This document shows positions 46,073 to 57,618 of a DNA stretch of 64,000 bases, in pieces. The DNA comes from Thamnidium elegans (Eukaryota; Mucoromycota; Mucoromycetes; Mucorales; Mucoraceae): contig JAIXMG010000010.1 in the NCBI GenBank assembly GCA_025201345.1, positions 372,001-436,000 on the forward strand. Direction: 5' to 3'. Under the pieces are notes generated by a model that was given only the letters and a program-made list of their open reading frames with translations, was not told where the DNA came from and made no database searches. Position numbers and translations under genes: made by a program. Position 1 is the stretch's first letter, and every line of letters begins with the position of its first letter.

Positions 46073-47355
46073 ATGGTAACTACTAAACTCTACCCTACTT
46101 TAGATGGCAAAGTAGCTGTTCTCACTGGTGCTAGTCGTGGTATCGGTAAAGCTGTCGCTGATGCCTTAATTGAGAATAACTGTAAAGTTGTTATTGGTGA
46201 TATTCTTGAAAAAGAAGGTCAAGCTGTTGTAGACGCCTATAATGAAAAGTAAGTATAAGAAGGGAAAGGAGAGGTTTCTTTTATTGACATTTGTCATATT
46301 ACTTTCAATTGTAGGGCTGGCTCAAAGGTTGCTGCTTTTATCCGTACTGATGTTACAAAGTACAGTGATAATATCGCTCTTTTCAGATTGGCTGAAACTG
46401 AGTTTGGTGGTGTTGACGTAAGTTACACTTTTCCTCGTTAAAAAATATAACGCTCTTACTAAAAAAAAACATAGATTGCATTAATGAATGCTGGTATTGG
46501 AGCTGGTGCAGATTCTATGTTCACTCCTTTAGATGGTAATTTAAATTAGTCTTGAAAAAAGAAGGGCCGAAAATATTTATCATTTATTACACAATACAGA
46601 TGCAACTGAAGAAAGAATCATCAATATCAATGCCATTGCAATGATTAAGGGTACCAAGGTAGCTCTTCTTCATATGGCCAAGAGAGGTGGTGGATCTATT
46701 GTCCTCATGTCTTCTATGGCTGGTCTCTATACTGCTCCGTAAGTGTTTATTAGCTTTTTTTGTTACAAACATTGTAACTTACCCTGGCTTTCCATATATA
46801 GTAATCTTGCTAGTTACAACGCTTCAAAACATGCAGTAGTAGGTTACACTCGTTCTTTCCAATTGATGCCTGCAATCTGTAATGTACGTGTCAATGCTCT
46901 TTGTCCTTTCTGGATTGGTAAAGTATTTTATTAAATTTTCACTCTGTAAAAACTCATACCCCCTCTTTTTTTTTTTTGTAGAAACTGAATTAACTGCAGA
47001 TATTCGTAACAGTGATTATGAAAAATTTCCTTATGCCAAGGTTATTAGTAGTTATCGTTATGCTACTATGGAATGTCTCGTAGAAGGTTTCATGACTTTA
47101 ACTACTGATGAATCAAGAAACAGTATGTGTTTTCTTTCGTCTCTTTTATTTATATATAATTTACTGATTTTATTTTCCATAGCTCAAACTGTAAAGGTTC
47201 TTCCGGATGGTCTTGAGATTGAACAACCTCTTGTTGCACCAGGAAGTTTCAGCGGTAACGCAGATAAAAAAGCTTTAGCGGAGTTCTTCCCTGCTGCTGT
47301 TGCAGTTGGTAAGCGTGAACTTGCGGAGGCACTTGAAAGATATGAACAACAATAA
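46073..47355 (+). CDS. short-chain dehydrogenase/reductase
   Basis: Seven exons (46073-46248, 46315-46417, 46475-46535, 46600-46738, 46802-46917, 46982-47122, 47183-47355) give 302 aa. Classical SDR Rossmann fold: cofactor loop TGASRGIGKAVADAL (residues 18-32), Asp after strand 2 (VVIGDILEKEG), which favours NAD(H), NAG at IALMNAGIG, catalytic Ser in IVLMSSMAG and the Tyr-Lys pair YNASKHAVVGYTRSF. The substrate is not evident; the set of motifs is compatible with 15-hydroxyprostaglandin dehydrogenase-like or secondary-alcohol dehydrogenases. A C-terminal extension follows the catalytic part. No neighbour suggests a pathway. Confidence 0.9.
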
Positions 47356-47525
47356 ATACCCCCCTCCCCCTTTTTTTTTCACAAGTTAAATAAATAAATA
47401 ATCTAAATAAATTTATTTATTATACATAATAATGATCTGTTCGACTGTTATTACTTTGGATGAAATGTTAAGTATATATTATTCTTTTTTTACCGAAAAT
47501 AAAAGTAGTTAAACGCTCCATTATT

Positions 47526-47598
47526 ATGTTAGAATTAAAGCAACGGATACAATCCAAAAGTCAACGAGCCCAAACGGAGAAAATTATACATGATAATG
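47526..47598 (+). other. orphan first-exon-like segment
   Basis: ATG at 47526 opens MLELKQRIQSKSQRAQTEKI (and four more residues) ending at a good donor (GGTAAGA, gt at 47599). No downstream exon fits: the DNA beyond runs straight into the 3' end of the opposite-strand ADCK1 gene. It could be the remains of a truncated gene or chance. I cannot assign a family. Confidence 0.2.
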
Positions 47599-47628
47599 GT
47601 AAGAGAAAAAAAAAAGTCTATATATTTT

Positions 47629-49599
47629 CTAAATTCCTAATGGAGTTTTAGCATCTAAGGAGTTATCTAGTAATTGTTGTTGTTTTTGTCCGTGATTCCA
47701 TAACTTTTGCCATTTTTCACGTGTATTGGATTGTAGCTGATATAATCGTAACCCAGCCTCTAAACTTCTATATTCCCACCAAGCATAAACAAGATCCTTG
47801 ATCAAAGACCAGCTAGAGATCCAGGTAGGTGATTGTTTAATACGTGTCATCAAGTTGCATTTAGCGTCGTTCCATACCGCCTCTGCACAGAATCTCCCCA
47901 TCAACGCATACGTCATGTACTTATCATGGGAGGCCCTTAACGTCTCATCTAGTCCTCGTAACAGATCACTGGTTTTAAGTAGCAAGAGTACAATACGTGG
48001 TAAAGTCTCTAAAATATCGTAGATGCGTACAATAAATCCTTTAGCACGACCCGTTACACGGTTAATTTCTGTATCTGTTCTGTCGGAAGAAAGATCAGCA
48101 GAAGAAATAGTCGACCATTCACGACCGGTTAATAGTGAAGCAAATAAGCGATGCGATTCAGGGCGACATCCAACAAGAAGAGAGTATTTACGAATACCGT
48201 CTTCATCGCCTCGAATTAAAGAAGTCCATAGGTGTGCGTAGTTGGTGCGAAGCTCTTCAGTTAATGTACGGTAAAGACCATGGTCGAGCAAGACGACATC
48301 AAACTTAAATCTTGATTTAGGGTCTTTGGAAGGTCTAATAAGGACGTTTCCAGGATCTTTTTTAAAAAAAAAAGTAAATAAATTAGCTATAATCTCGATA
48401 AGTTATACGTATTAAACTTACGGGGATCACAATGAACAAATCTAAAAGCCCAAAAAAAAAAAAGTTATTAGTACGTTATTTCCAACTGCAACTATTTAGT
48501 ATTCTTTACCCATCCAAAAACATCATTTTCGAAAATATTTCTGTAATTTCGGTAGAGACTTGACTAGGATCGATACCATGTTTCTTCATATAATCAAAAT
48601 CATCCACACGAGCTCCTTCAATAACTAATTAAAAAGACTGGATCAATATCTCTCTATACCTAATGAAATAAAACCACGGAACTTACACTCCATCACTAGA
48701 ATTCTTCTCTTTGCCCATACTACTCCAGGTACAACTAAAGCAGTACGATGATGCTCTTTTTCGTACTCAAAATTTTTCTTTAACTGAAACGAATTAGCAG
48801 CCTCACGCTCAAAATTCATTTCCTGAGGAAGCGATTCCTGCATCTCTTGCAAGATCCACTCAAACCCAAAATCGGGGAAGATTCGCTTGATCGTACGAAT
48901 AATCAGCGTTACTGTCTGCAAATCAATTTCACAAAAGTTGTCTAAACGAGGGTGTTGAAATTTAACTGCAACCCAATCATCACTTGCGTCCTCTGTATGG
49001 TGTTCCTTCTTCAACCTAGCTTTATGTACCTGTGCTAATGAAGCAACGCCCAACGGTTTCCAATCGAATTCTTCAAACACTTGATCTATCGGTAATCCAT
49101 AATCTGATATAAACAGCTTTTCAATATCTTCAGCTGAAGTTGGATCACATCTGTCCTGTAAAGGAGCTAATGTATTTGTCCACTCCATAGGCAGAATATA
49201 GGTCATGGCAGACACATGCTGTCCCAGTTTAACATAGATACCTCCCAACTTTTGTAATCCAACCAATACTCTTTCGGCACACCTTAAATCGCACTGTTGC
49301 TTTGCTTTGATTCTTTCTTCATCTGAATCATAAGTTCTCGATTGGGTCAACTTGTAATCAGCTGCTACACTTATACCGATCTTTGTGGCAATACTCATGC
49401 GTTGCAAGGCAACTGCAACATGTCGAGCTTGAGCGTCTGATTCATACCAACTGAATCCTAACCCACCGCAACAAACTGTGCTTCCAACCAGTAACCACTT
49501 CTTTCCTGCTCCAACTTTTCTTGTCGTTCGATAGAACCGAGTAGAAGATATCCTAGTTGGCTTAAGCAATAATGAAGTGTTTCTTGTCAGAATATTCAT
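47629..49599 (-). CDS. ADCK1/Mcp2-like ABC1 (UbiB) atypical kinase
   Basis: Four exons (49599-48687, 48624-48510, 48441-48422, 48356-47629) give 591 aa. ABC1/UbiB proteins are mitochondrial atypical kinases or ATPases tied to coenzyme Q and lipid homeostasis; the ADCK1/Mcp2 branch sits in the inner membrane. The N-terminus (NILTRNTSLLLKPTRISSTR, FYRTTRK) is a presequence followed by a hydrophobic segment (WLLVGSTVCCGGLGF). Family motifs: the KxGQ motif GGIYVKLGQHVSAM, GVASLAQVHKARL, WVAVKFQHP, MNFEREAANSFQLKKNF, FIEGARVDD, FVHCDPHPGNVLI and VVLLDHGLYR. HCDPH is encoded by a 20-nt micro-exon. The start at 49599 was chosen over a longer open frame because the presequence begins there. It shares a 198-bp divergent promoter with YIPF6. 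Confidence 0.93.
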
Positions 49600-49797
49600 A
49601 ATTCTTTCCCGGGTAACAAAAGAAGAAGAAGAAAAAAAAAAAAAAAGCCCTTTTTTTTTATTTAATATCCTTTTGCGGCATGGAAAAAGGAAAGGAAAGG
49701 GGCAGAACATTTAACCTACCAATGAATAAATAGCGGAACGACTTTTTAACACTGAGCAATTCTTTTCTTTTTTTCTTTTGTGCAAAAAAAAAAAAAA

Positions 49798-49941
49798 ATG
49801 CTATCACACACGCAGCAACAACAGCAACTGTACGATAACCCTTTTGCGCGTCCAGAAGATACTTTTGACTTCTATCAACATGATACAAGCATTGAACCTG
49901 ACGTTGATTTAACTGGTCAATCTGCTACTAAACAACAACAG

Positions 49942-49972
<31 letters not shown>

Positions 49973-50466
49973 CTTTTATAAACCCTTTTGCTAATTTGAC
50001 TGGATCCATTGGCTCTTCATCTCACGTACCTAATGAACCTGACAATACAACTTATAACCCTGTTTATACTGGTGAAGATACATTAGACGAACCTGTCTCT
50101 GTCACTATCGTAAATACCTCCTATACACACACATTCATATTTTATTTTAACGTATTTTTCTAGCTTCGTGATGTAAAACAAGTAGGAAGAAAGTTACAAC
50201 AAGTATTACATCCTAAAGGCGACCGTAGTGTATTAAAAGACTGGGATTTATGGGGACCTCTTATTTTATGTTTAGCTTTAGCCATGTAAGTACCCTCTTT
50301 TCATTTTATGCGCACGCCACTTACAATTTCTTTTTTGTGTGTAGTATATTAAGTATAAGTGTACCTGCAGCTCAATCCGTACCTATTTTTACTGGTGTAT
50401 TTGTTATTGTGTGGGTAGGTGCTGCTATTGTTACCTTGAATGCCAAGTTACTTGGTGGATCTGTGT

Positions 50467-50503
<37 letters not shown>

Positions 50504-50867
50504 TAGGAACAATTGTAAGCTAACAGGTATATATCTACTATTAGTTCCTTCTTTCAATCAGTTTGTGTTCTTGGATACTGTCTGTTTCCTTTGGTTGTAG
50601 TAGCCACTATCGCTATTTTTGTAAAAACTGTTTGGTTTAGAGTACCTGGTTCTTTGATCGCATTTGGATGGTCTACATTTGCTTCTGTTGGATTTTTATC
50701 TGAATCAAAAGCACATTTGAGTAATAGACGTGCCTTAGCCGTAAGTTATTATATGCATACAAAAGAAAAAAATATACAAAGGTTACTAAAAACGTTTCTA
50801 TAATATTTAGGTATACCCTCTCTTCCTCTTTTATCTTATTATTGCTTGGTTAGTCGCTGTATCATAA
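49798..50867 (+). CDS. YIPF6: YIPF6-like Golgi Yip1-domain membrane protein
   Basis: Five exons (49798-50109, 50164-50285, 50345-50464, 50545-50740, 50811-50867) give 268 aa. The polar N-terminus has NPF motifs (DNPFARPED, INPFANLTG) and a poly-Gln run (CAA/CAG repeat at 49931-49970). The Yip1 domain follows: DVKQVGRKLQQVLHPKGDRS, LKDWDLWGPLILCLALAI, FVIVWVGAAIVTLNAKLLGG, SFFQSVCVLGYCLFPLVVVA and NRRALAVYPLFLFYLIIAWL, five hydrophobic segments in all. This order and the DWDLWGPL/SKLLGG-like motifs match animal YIPF6, a Golgi protein in Rab-linked vesicle traffic. The NPF motifs could bind the EH domain of the next-door EHD protein, an inference only. Confidence 0.93.
49931..49970 (+). repeat. 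CAA/CAG trinucleotide repeat encoding poly-Gln in YIPF6
   Basis: In-frame CAA/CAG repeat in the first exon of the YIPF6-like gene. It lengthens the cytosolic N-terminus between two NPF motifs and is likely length-variable. Confidence 0.85.
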
Positions 50868-50955
50868 AACGAGATATATATTTTTAAAAACAGTTGAAAA
50901 ATAAAAAAAATATTATGTTATTAAATTGTAAAAGATGTGTGTATGTGAGAGGGAA

Positions 50956-52765
50956 TTAAAACTTTCTGTTGGGCATTAAAGTAGCGGGCAATTTATCGGG
51001 TAATTGAGCACCATTTTGTACAGCCTTAATTAAATGCATAGCAATGGAAAATTCATCTATATCCATATAACCATCATTATCAAAATCGGCTAATCTCCAA
51101 ATTTGTGCCAATTGTTCATTGGGTAATCCGCTTTCCATTAGAATAGGCTTAACATCCGCACCAGATACCTTACCCTCACGAGGACCAAGTTGGTTGAATT
51201 TAGGCAAGTACATGTTCTTATCAATGGAATCAAATTGCCAGTAAGAAGGAGGGATTTCTCCAGGTCCAGGCACACCTCCTCCTCCTTCTTCGGCGAATGG
51301 GTTTCTTTCGCTTTTGTTAAGTTCAGGGTTCATGGTAGGGAATTGGGACATTAATTTAGGAAGATCATTAGAGAGTGCCTACACATGCAAAAAAAAAAAA
51401 AAGTTGATTAAATTCTTTTTCGTATTACATATATATCTCCAGAAACGTACCTCATCTACACGTTCAATTAAATCATCCTTGAGTGACTTAAACTTATCCA
51501 TATCATAATGAGCTAAATTTTGTTTAAACCTTTCTGGATTAGGGAAATCACCAGCAGGTAAATGATGGCGTTGCTGAATCTTTACGAATTCAGCCGCCAA
51601 GTTATTCAGCAAAGCATCCTGCTTCTTCTTTTTACCAAACATGGCAGGCATTTCCTTTTTTAAATGACTGATAATTAAAGCGTGGACTCGAGCTAAACGA
51701 GCACGTTTAACAATCTCATTGATTTTTCGAATAGCCGCATTTCTTCTCAATTCCTTCAGGTCTCGCAGCAAATCCTTCGATTCAGCTTCAATCAACTCAC
51801 GGCAATCTTCAAAGCAATTAGGAGGCTTCTCTGTCCAGAATGAAGATAAGTAGACACGCATGGTCTCTGGCGTCTGCACAACTTTACCAAGAGACCACAT
51901 CATAGCGCCATATACACGCATCAATTGCTGCTGACTCACCATATCACTCTTATTTAACACAACCCGTACCTTTTCTTCTTGTCCCTTTAAACTGTGAATA
52001 GCCAACTTGAACTCGTTAGAAATATCAAGTTTATGTGAATCAAACATCAATAAAATTAAATCGGCTCTTTCTGCAAACCATTCGATCACTTGCGTGAAAT
52101 CGTAACCACGTTCAGTTAACTGCTTATCACCAGCCAAGATACCAGGCGTATCAATAATCGTCATGTTCTCTAATACAGGTGAATTGGTTTGAGATACTTG
52201 GAATCTCGAAAGAAACGCTTGACCAAATCGGTTTAAACCTCGAAATGGTAAATCTTGGTTTACAGCAGCTGCGTTACCGGGAATCACTCGTTCTTCTGAG
52301 CCGTGCATGACGGATACAAATCTATCCGTGGTGGGTTCAACTCCAATATGTTCACCAGGATAAGATTTATCTAACAAATAACGAATAAATGTAGTTTTAC
52401 CCTAAATTTTTTGTTAGCTTTTTTTAAGGAACTTTTTTTAAAAAAATAATACTTACAGTGGAATATTGACCAATAAGGAGTACAATCGGTTTTGCTTCAA
52501 TATCAGAGTCAGTTAAAGGTGCAGAATGAAAACCTATTTTTTATAAAGGAGATGAGTATACAGAAAAAAGAAAAAAAAAAGAAGATTTTTTTTCTTTACC
52601 TTCAAAGTTGTAAGTAACTTCCACGGGCTTAATTTTTTGTTTATAGATTCTTTTTATTCCCTCAATGACTTTAGCATACTCATCTTCTTCGAAGGTTTGT
52701 GAACCATAATTATCGGCAGAAGTTTGACGTTCTTTTCCTCCCTTCTTTTTAAAGTGTAAAGACAT
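50956..52765 (-). CDS. EHD-family dynamin-like ATPase
   Basis: Four exons (52765-52600, 52533-52457, 52401-51451, 51378-50956) give 538 aa, matching animal EHD1-4 (about 535). EHD proteins oligomerise on membranes and drive endocytic recycling. The P-loop IGQYSTGKTTFIRYLLD is split by an intron between Thr and Gly. Switch/Walker-like IDTPGILAGDKQ and NKSDMV, the lipid-facing helical part (KKEMPAMFGKKKKQDALLNN, GDFPNPERFKQNL), a Pro/Gly-rich linker with an NPF (ERNPFAEEGG), and a C-terminal EH domain with one calcium loop DFDNDGYMDIDEF are present. The start gives MSLHFKKKGGKERQT. It converges on YIPF6, with 88 bp between stops. Confidence 0.96.
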
Positions 52766-52911
52766 GGTGGTAATTTTTTACTGTAGAAAAAAAAAATAAA
52801 AAAAGAAAGAAAAAGGTTTTTTTTTTTGTGTACACTCGCGAATATTTATAAGAGGAAAGGGATTAAGGGAAAACTATTATATATTAAACGCCCGATTACA
52901 AAGCTTTTTTT

Positions 52912-54307
52912 TTAGTGTCCTTGATGGTACAAGTGAGTTGCCATTTCCATATAAAAGTCTATTGTATTAAACCTAGTCTTGTCTAGAAATGGTCGAGTGT
53001 GCCTCCATCGATATCTAAAACAGAGAAAGAAAGGGATTATGACATCAATAATGACATATATTATTTATATTCGCTGTTACACTAACCTTTGTCCATTAAG
53101 GTCCCAATGATCCGCGTCTAAAGTTTTTATGTATTTACCCCACTTTGCACTCTTCACACTGACAAGCCCATCATTCATTCCTTCCCTGTCTTTTATCCAT
53201 TTCGAAGGCATATTTAATAATGACCAATTTGGAAATGATGCATTGGCACCATACGAATAATAGCTTACATTTGGATCATTCGGTGTATTTGGATTAAAAG
53301 AATTTGTGCAATAGTCCGTAGTTAAATTAGCATACGCTCTTGTATCCACTAACCCGATCAATTTTTTCATCACTGGATCTAGTTTAGGTGTGCTTTTTAA
53401 TATGGCCCATTTTAATAGATTTTGTTGGTTAAATTTTTCTGCTGCATAGGATGACGGTTCCATAAATGATGTCGTCGTCTTTAATAACTTATCATTAGCT
53501 GCATTAGCAAGAATTGCTCCCGCCATACCTACTCCCACATTATCTCGGAACCAGTCCATAACGGGAGATCCTCTGTGTGGTGTAGATATAGTCGTCAATG
53601 AATTCACTTGGTATGGTTTATCTTTTATATGTGATATTAAGTATCTACAATCCAATCCACCCTATAATCGTATTATTATTTTGTTATTTATAGGGTAGTG
53701 GGGTTTTATAAATCAATTTTATATATATATATATATCTTATACCATTGAATGTGCAATGAAATTTACATCATTTCCTTCTAATATGGAGCTCAAAATGGA
53801 GTGTAAAGTTTGAGCTCTTTCTAATATACTTCCAGTGGAAGGAACTTTTGTTACAATCACTTTAGCACCTAATTTAGCTAAAGCATCTTCTATGCCACCC
53901 CAATACTGTACTTGCAATAATGGCAATGCATCCGGTCCTATCTTATCAAACCCATATAATCCATGACATAATACAATAGGTGCTCGAGGAGGAATATAGT
54001 GTGGTGTCACAGGCATATCAAGACCAGAAATACCTCCTGTTAATGCATCGTGCTTTGATTTCTTCTTTTTCACAGTATTTATCGTAGTTGTTGTTTTTGT
54101 AGTGGCTGTGGTTGTTGTGGCTGTTGCCAAGGTAACAACTATTTTTTCAATGGCTTTGATACGACGAGGATAAACAACTATCTCGGGCCTTTCTTCCTCT
54201 ACTACTTTCTTTTTTTGACTCGGTAATAAACTGGTAACTGAAGTTTGTTTGCTAAATAATGAGCTACGAAGTTGATTTGTTAATTGCGTAAATGACAGTA
54301 GTGTCAT
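52912..54307 (-). CDS. triacylglycerol lipase, TGL2-like alpha/beta hydrolase
   Basis: Three exons (54307-53744, 53661-53087, 53014-52912) give 413 aa. The N-terminus is Ser/Thr-rich with a short basic stretch and a Thr tract (TATTTTATTKTTTTINT, around residues 61-77). The hydrolase core reads PIVLCHGLYGFDKIG (oxyanion strand), ILSSILEGNDVNFIAHSMGG with the nucleophile Ser 187 in a [A/G]HSMG elbow, then TTISTPHRGSPVMDWF, NDGLVSVKSAKWG (acid region) and DHWDLNGQR carrying the likely catalytic His. The order matches yeast Tgl2, a mitochondrial lipase. The elbow is cut by an intron directly after Met 188. Confidence 0.9.
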
Positions 54308-56045
54308 TGTATTTATAAGAAAGGGATGAGCGAGAAAGAAAGAGAAAAAAAAAAGGGAAATATCTTTCGTTTATTTTTTTTACCAATAGGAACCCGATTT
54401 TGTGTGGGGTATGTAACAGAATAAATTGGATTGTTACATAAATAGCATCGCCCTTTGTCTGAGAAAAAAAAAGTTCTTATATACAATTGTTATATCCAAC
54501 CAGGGGGTGAGGTTGTACCCCTTGTTCATCTTAGTCATTGCAATGATAACTATTTAATACTTTTATTTTTTTTAAAAAAAAAAAGAAAAAGTAAATTATA
54601 TACATATTTGTAATTGCATTATTTGTTAAATGCAAGAGTCTATGTACACTTTTAATTCTCCTCGCACGTCATAATCTTATTCTTATTCTTTGAATTTTTC
54701 AATTCAGCAAACAGCAGTTTTTTTTTAGTTACTTAGCGCACTATTTTTATTGGTTTATATTCTTCATTTTGGGGCCATTACATTTCCCCCCAAGAAAATA
54801 TAGCTATAACAAGCCAATGATTTTATTTGTTTTCTTTTGGGGGTCATCGATAGCTTTCTGCTGTCAGGTACAACCGCCCAAAAAAAAAAAAATTGAACTT
54901 ACTCGTGAGGACCCTGAAATAAAGTTTGATAAACTCTCAAAAAGAATCAGATAACAAAGCATTATTTACTAAACACCAGAAGCTGGACATACCGTTTTCA
55001 TCTGTATTTACTATTAGTAGGTTTTTAAGCATCTATGCTCATCGCTGAAGCTATTCAGATTATTACTGTACGTACGATACGTTACAAACAGGCTTTCGAA
55101 GTGTTCTGCCACATTATTTGAGAAGAAAATATATATTCTTATATGGTATCTCTTAGATATAGGGTAGACGTTCTATTTAGACGCTCAGACAAATAAGCGT
55201 AGCATATTTTTTTTTAAAAAAAAAGAACTTTTTCGCATGAAACAAGTCAGAACAACAAGTACACCAGGTTTTTTTTATAAAAAAAAATGGGGGGGGGCCT
55301 CTGCCATTTTTTTAAGGAAAGATACGAATGATGATTGGTTTGTGATGTATCTATCTGTCTTTTTTATATGTATTATAATGAGGGATGCAGAGGAAACAGG
55401 TACGACACTGTCGAATCAACTCAATGATTGTAAACAAATCGACGGCGTAGCGCTTTTCAATGAACATTTCAGTGCGCAAATGAGGTGCGGTGAATGGCGC
55501 TGGTTGTAAATAAAAACCCTGTGCAAAAACCTGGATACCATTATTCTTGATTTATAACCAATATTTCGCGAAGATACGGAGAGAGGGTAAAAATGCTTTC
55601 ATTCAGCGGTGAAACACGGAAAATGATTCTAGAATAGCCTTCATGATGGATACATTCCCAGGATTTGCTAAAATAAAAAAGAGTGGCAAATATATATTTA
55701 TTCCATCGTTTTTTTTTTTGGCGACCTCTTTTTTCTTTCCTTTTAACAATGATTCCAAACAATAGTATTGTGAACTATGATATACACACATAGTTCAAAG
55801 GCAGTTCTATTTTATCGTTTTTTGTATAACGTCTATACTCCAAAGAAACAGACTTAATCCACTAAAGATTACAATTTTATTCCAAGTTAAGTCTTATTTA
55901 TTATGCTTCACGGGGGGGGGGGAGGGGAGGTTGCCTTATTACAAGATAATATATGCGTACGTGTGCCTTAATGTAGGTAGTAGGTGATGTGTTTACTAGA
56001 AATAGAAATAAATAATCCTCTTCTTGGCCTTATATTGCTATTTTT
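54308..56045. other. gene-poor region
   Basis: About 1.7 kb of AT-rich DNA. A frame at 55237-55509 contains low-complexity Lys/Phe/Gly and no known motif. Bases 55463-55525 resemble 20565-20639. A G-rich run lies at 55911-55930. No RNA gene recognised. Confidence 0.4.
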
Positions 56046-56378
56046 TAGGTTAATCCTTGGTACACCATCATTTACACCACCAGTGCCAGTTTATGACGTA
56101 ATTTGTTGATGCAGCTACAACAAATAACAGGTAAAAACAAGTTTACGAGAAAGTAATATAAATATAAATATGATTAAATAAATCCTTTTTATCATGATTA
56201 AATCAACCTATTTATTCCATCCTTTTCTTTTCCTTTTTTTTAACAATGAATTCATATACAAACAAGTACCTTTTATAATTAAATGTGTAAGTATTTCAAA
56301 ACGAGTTTCCTTATGATATGGCAATGTACCTAAACCGGCACTGGTGGTGTAAATGGTGGTGTACCAAGAATTAACCTA
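56046..56378. mobile_element. MITE-like element with 47-bp inverted repeats and TA flanks
   Basis: Left arm 56047-56093 (AGGTTAATCCTTGGTACACC to CAGTTTA) and right arm 56331-56377 are inverted copies with 3 mismatches in 47 (all transitions). Counting from GGTTAAT, each end is flanked by TA, the target-site signature of Tc1/mariner elements. The 237-bp interior is AT-rich and has no open frame for a transposase, so this is a non-autonomous element at best. It stands in an intergenic region upstream of NEDD8. No second copy is visible in this window. Confidence 0.65.
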
Positions 56379-57052
56379 TAGTTAAATCAAGTCAAAAGAA
56401 ACCCCCCCACAAACTGATATTCATCTAAAATGTTGTCAACTCTAAATATATCAAACAAATAAATACATTTTTAAGAGATCAATCCAGCTAAATCAAACTT
56501 AAAGTATGCCTAAGGTTTTTGACACACACATTAAATTTTTTGAGCCCGTTTTCTACCGGGAATATCTCGTAACAAGATGATTCTAATTCATCTAACCGGT
56601 CTACTATCAGCCGGGAAGAAGAGGAAAGGAAATCAAAGGGCTTTGTGGTGTCTAGAGTTGTACTCTTAAATATATTTTTGTGATAGTTTTTTTACATCTG
56701 AATAAAATATAACGAGTACCTGAATTTGTGCGTTACTACTGTTACACTCATATATCGAGGCTAGAAACCAGCCTTATAAACATATCTAAGAGCGGTCTAT
56801 TTAAAGGGCCTAAAAAAGAAGTACGTTTAATTTTCTGACATATGGAAAGTCAATCGATCTGCGATCAATTTTACCTGGCTAGAAGCATTTGTCATATCGT
56901 TTTCATACAATAAAATCTGTGGCACTTTTTCAATGCATTGACTTATAAAATGACGTAAGTGTGACCGTGCAATTCTTTGTCAGAGTCCCGTTTTTTCGAA
57001 CGCGCCCCAACACCAATACCTCTTTAACCTATTTTAAAATATTTAATTCAAA
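56379..57052. other. NEDD8 upstream region
   Basis: About 670 bp between the MITE-like element and the NEDD8 start. It includes CCGG-containing symmetric stretches around 56545-56620 and a GC-richer patch ending TTTTTTCGAACGCGCCCC at 56990-57008, just before the start. No other gene seen. Confidence 0.35.
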
Positions 57053-57501
57053 ATGCTTGTTAAAGTAAAGGTATGGTAAAATCTACAACATCTCGTATTA
57101 AGCTGTACACGAACTAACTTCTGACTTTGTCTTGTTTTCAGACCTTGACCGGAAAAGAGGTAAATAACTTTTTTTTTTAAAAAAAAAAACCAAAGTCGTA
57201 TATGTATAGAAATTGCTTATTGAAAAAAAAAATAGATTGAAATTGATATTGAACCTAATGATAAGATCTCCCGTATTAAAGAACGTGTAGAAGAAAAGGA
57301 AGGTATTCCCCCTCCTCAACAACGTTTAATTTATAGTGGAAAGCAAATGTAAGTATATATTTAGGGTTTAAGGGAGAAGGGGTTATTATTAAAAAAGTAT
57401 TTTATCTTGTATCTAGGGCTGATGAAATGACAGCTAGTCAATACGGTATCGAAGGTGGTTCTGTTCTTCATTTAGTTTTGGCTCTTCGTGGTGGTCAATA
57501 G
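57053..57501 (+). CDS. NEDD8: NEDD8/Rub1 ubiquitin-like modifier
   Basis: Four exons (57053-57070, 57142-57159, 57236-57348, 57417-57501) give 77 aa: [60 protein letters not shown] and [10 protein letters not shown]. Features that separate NEDD8 from ubiquitin are present: Ala at the residue before the C-terminal LRGG (LALRGG rather than LRLRGG, which blocks ubiquitin E1) and EKEGIPP. Cleavage of the single C-terminal Gln would expose the mature GG end. It activates cullin-RING ligases. The first two exons are only 18 nt each. Confidence 0.97.
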
Positions 57502-57618
57502 ATTGGAAAAACATACACGCTTATACACACACACATGCACGCAAACGCAACTCGCAGGACGCAAAAAAAAAAAAAAAATACATAATGTAGTTTAATAAAT
57601 TTTATCTTTTTTAACAAA

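Noticed and set aside
54776..54845. CCCCCCAAG ... TTTTGGGGG inverted stretch
   Set aside because: Arms are short, gapped and homopolymeric; no good evidence for an element or hairpin.
55237..55509. 90-aa plus-strand open frame
   Set aside because: Runs through A and G homopolymers and has no motif or homologue I recognise; part of it overlaps the candidate repeat.
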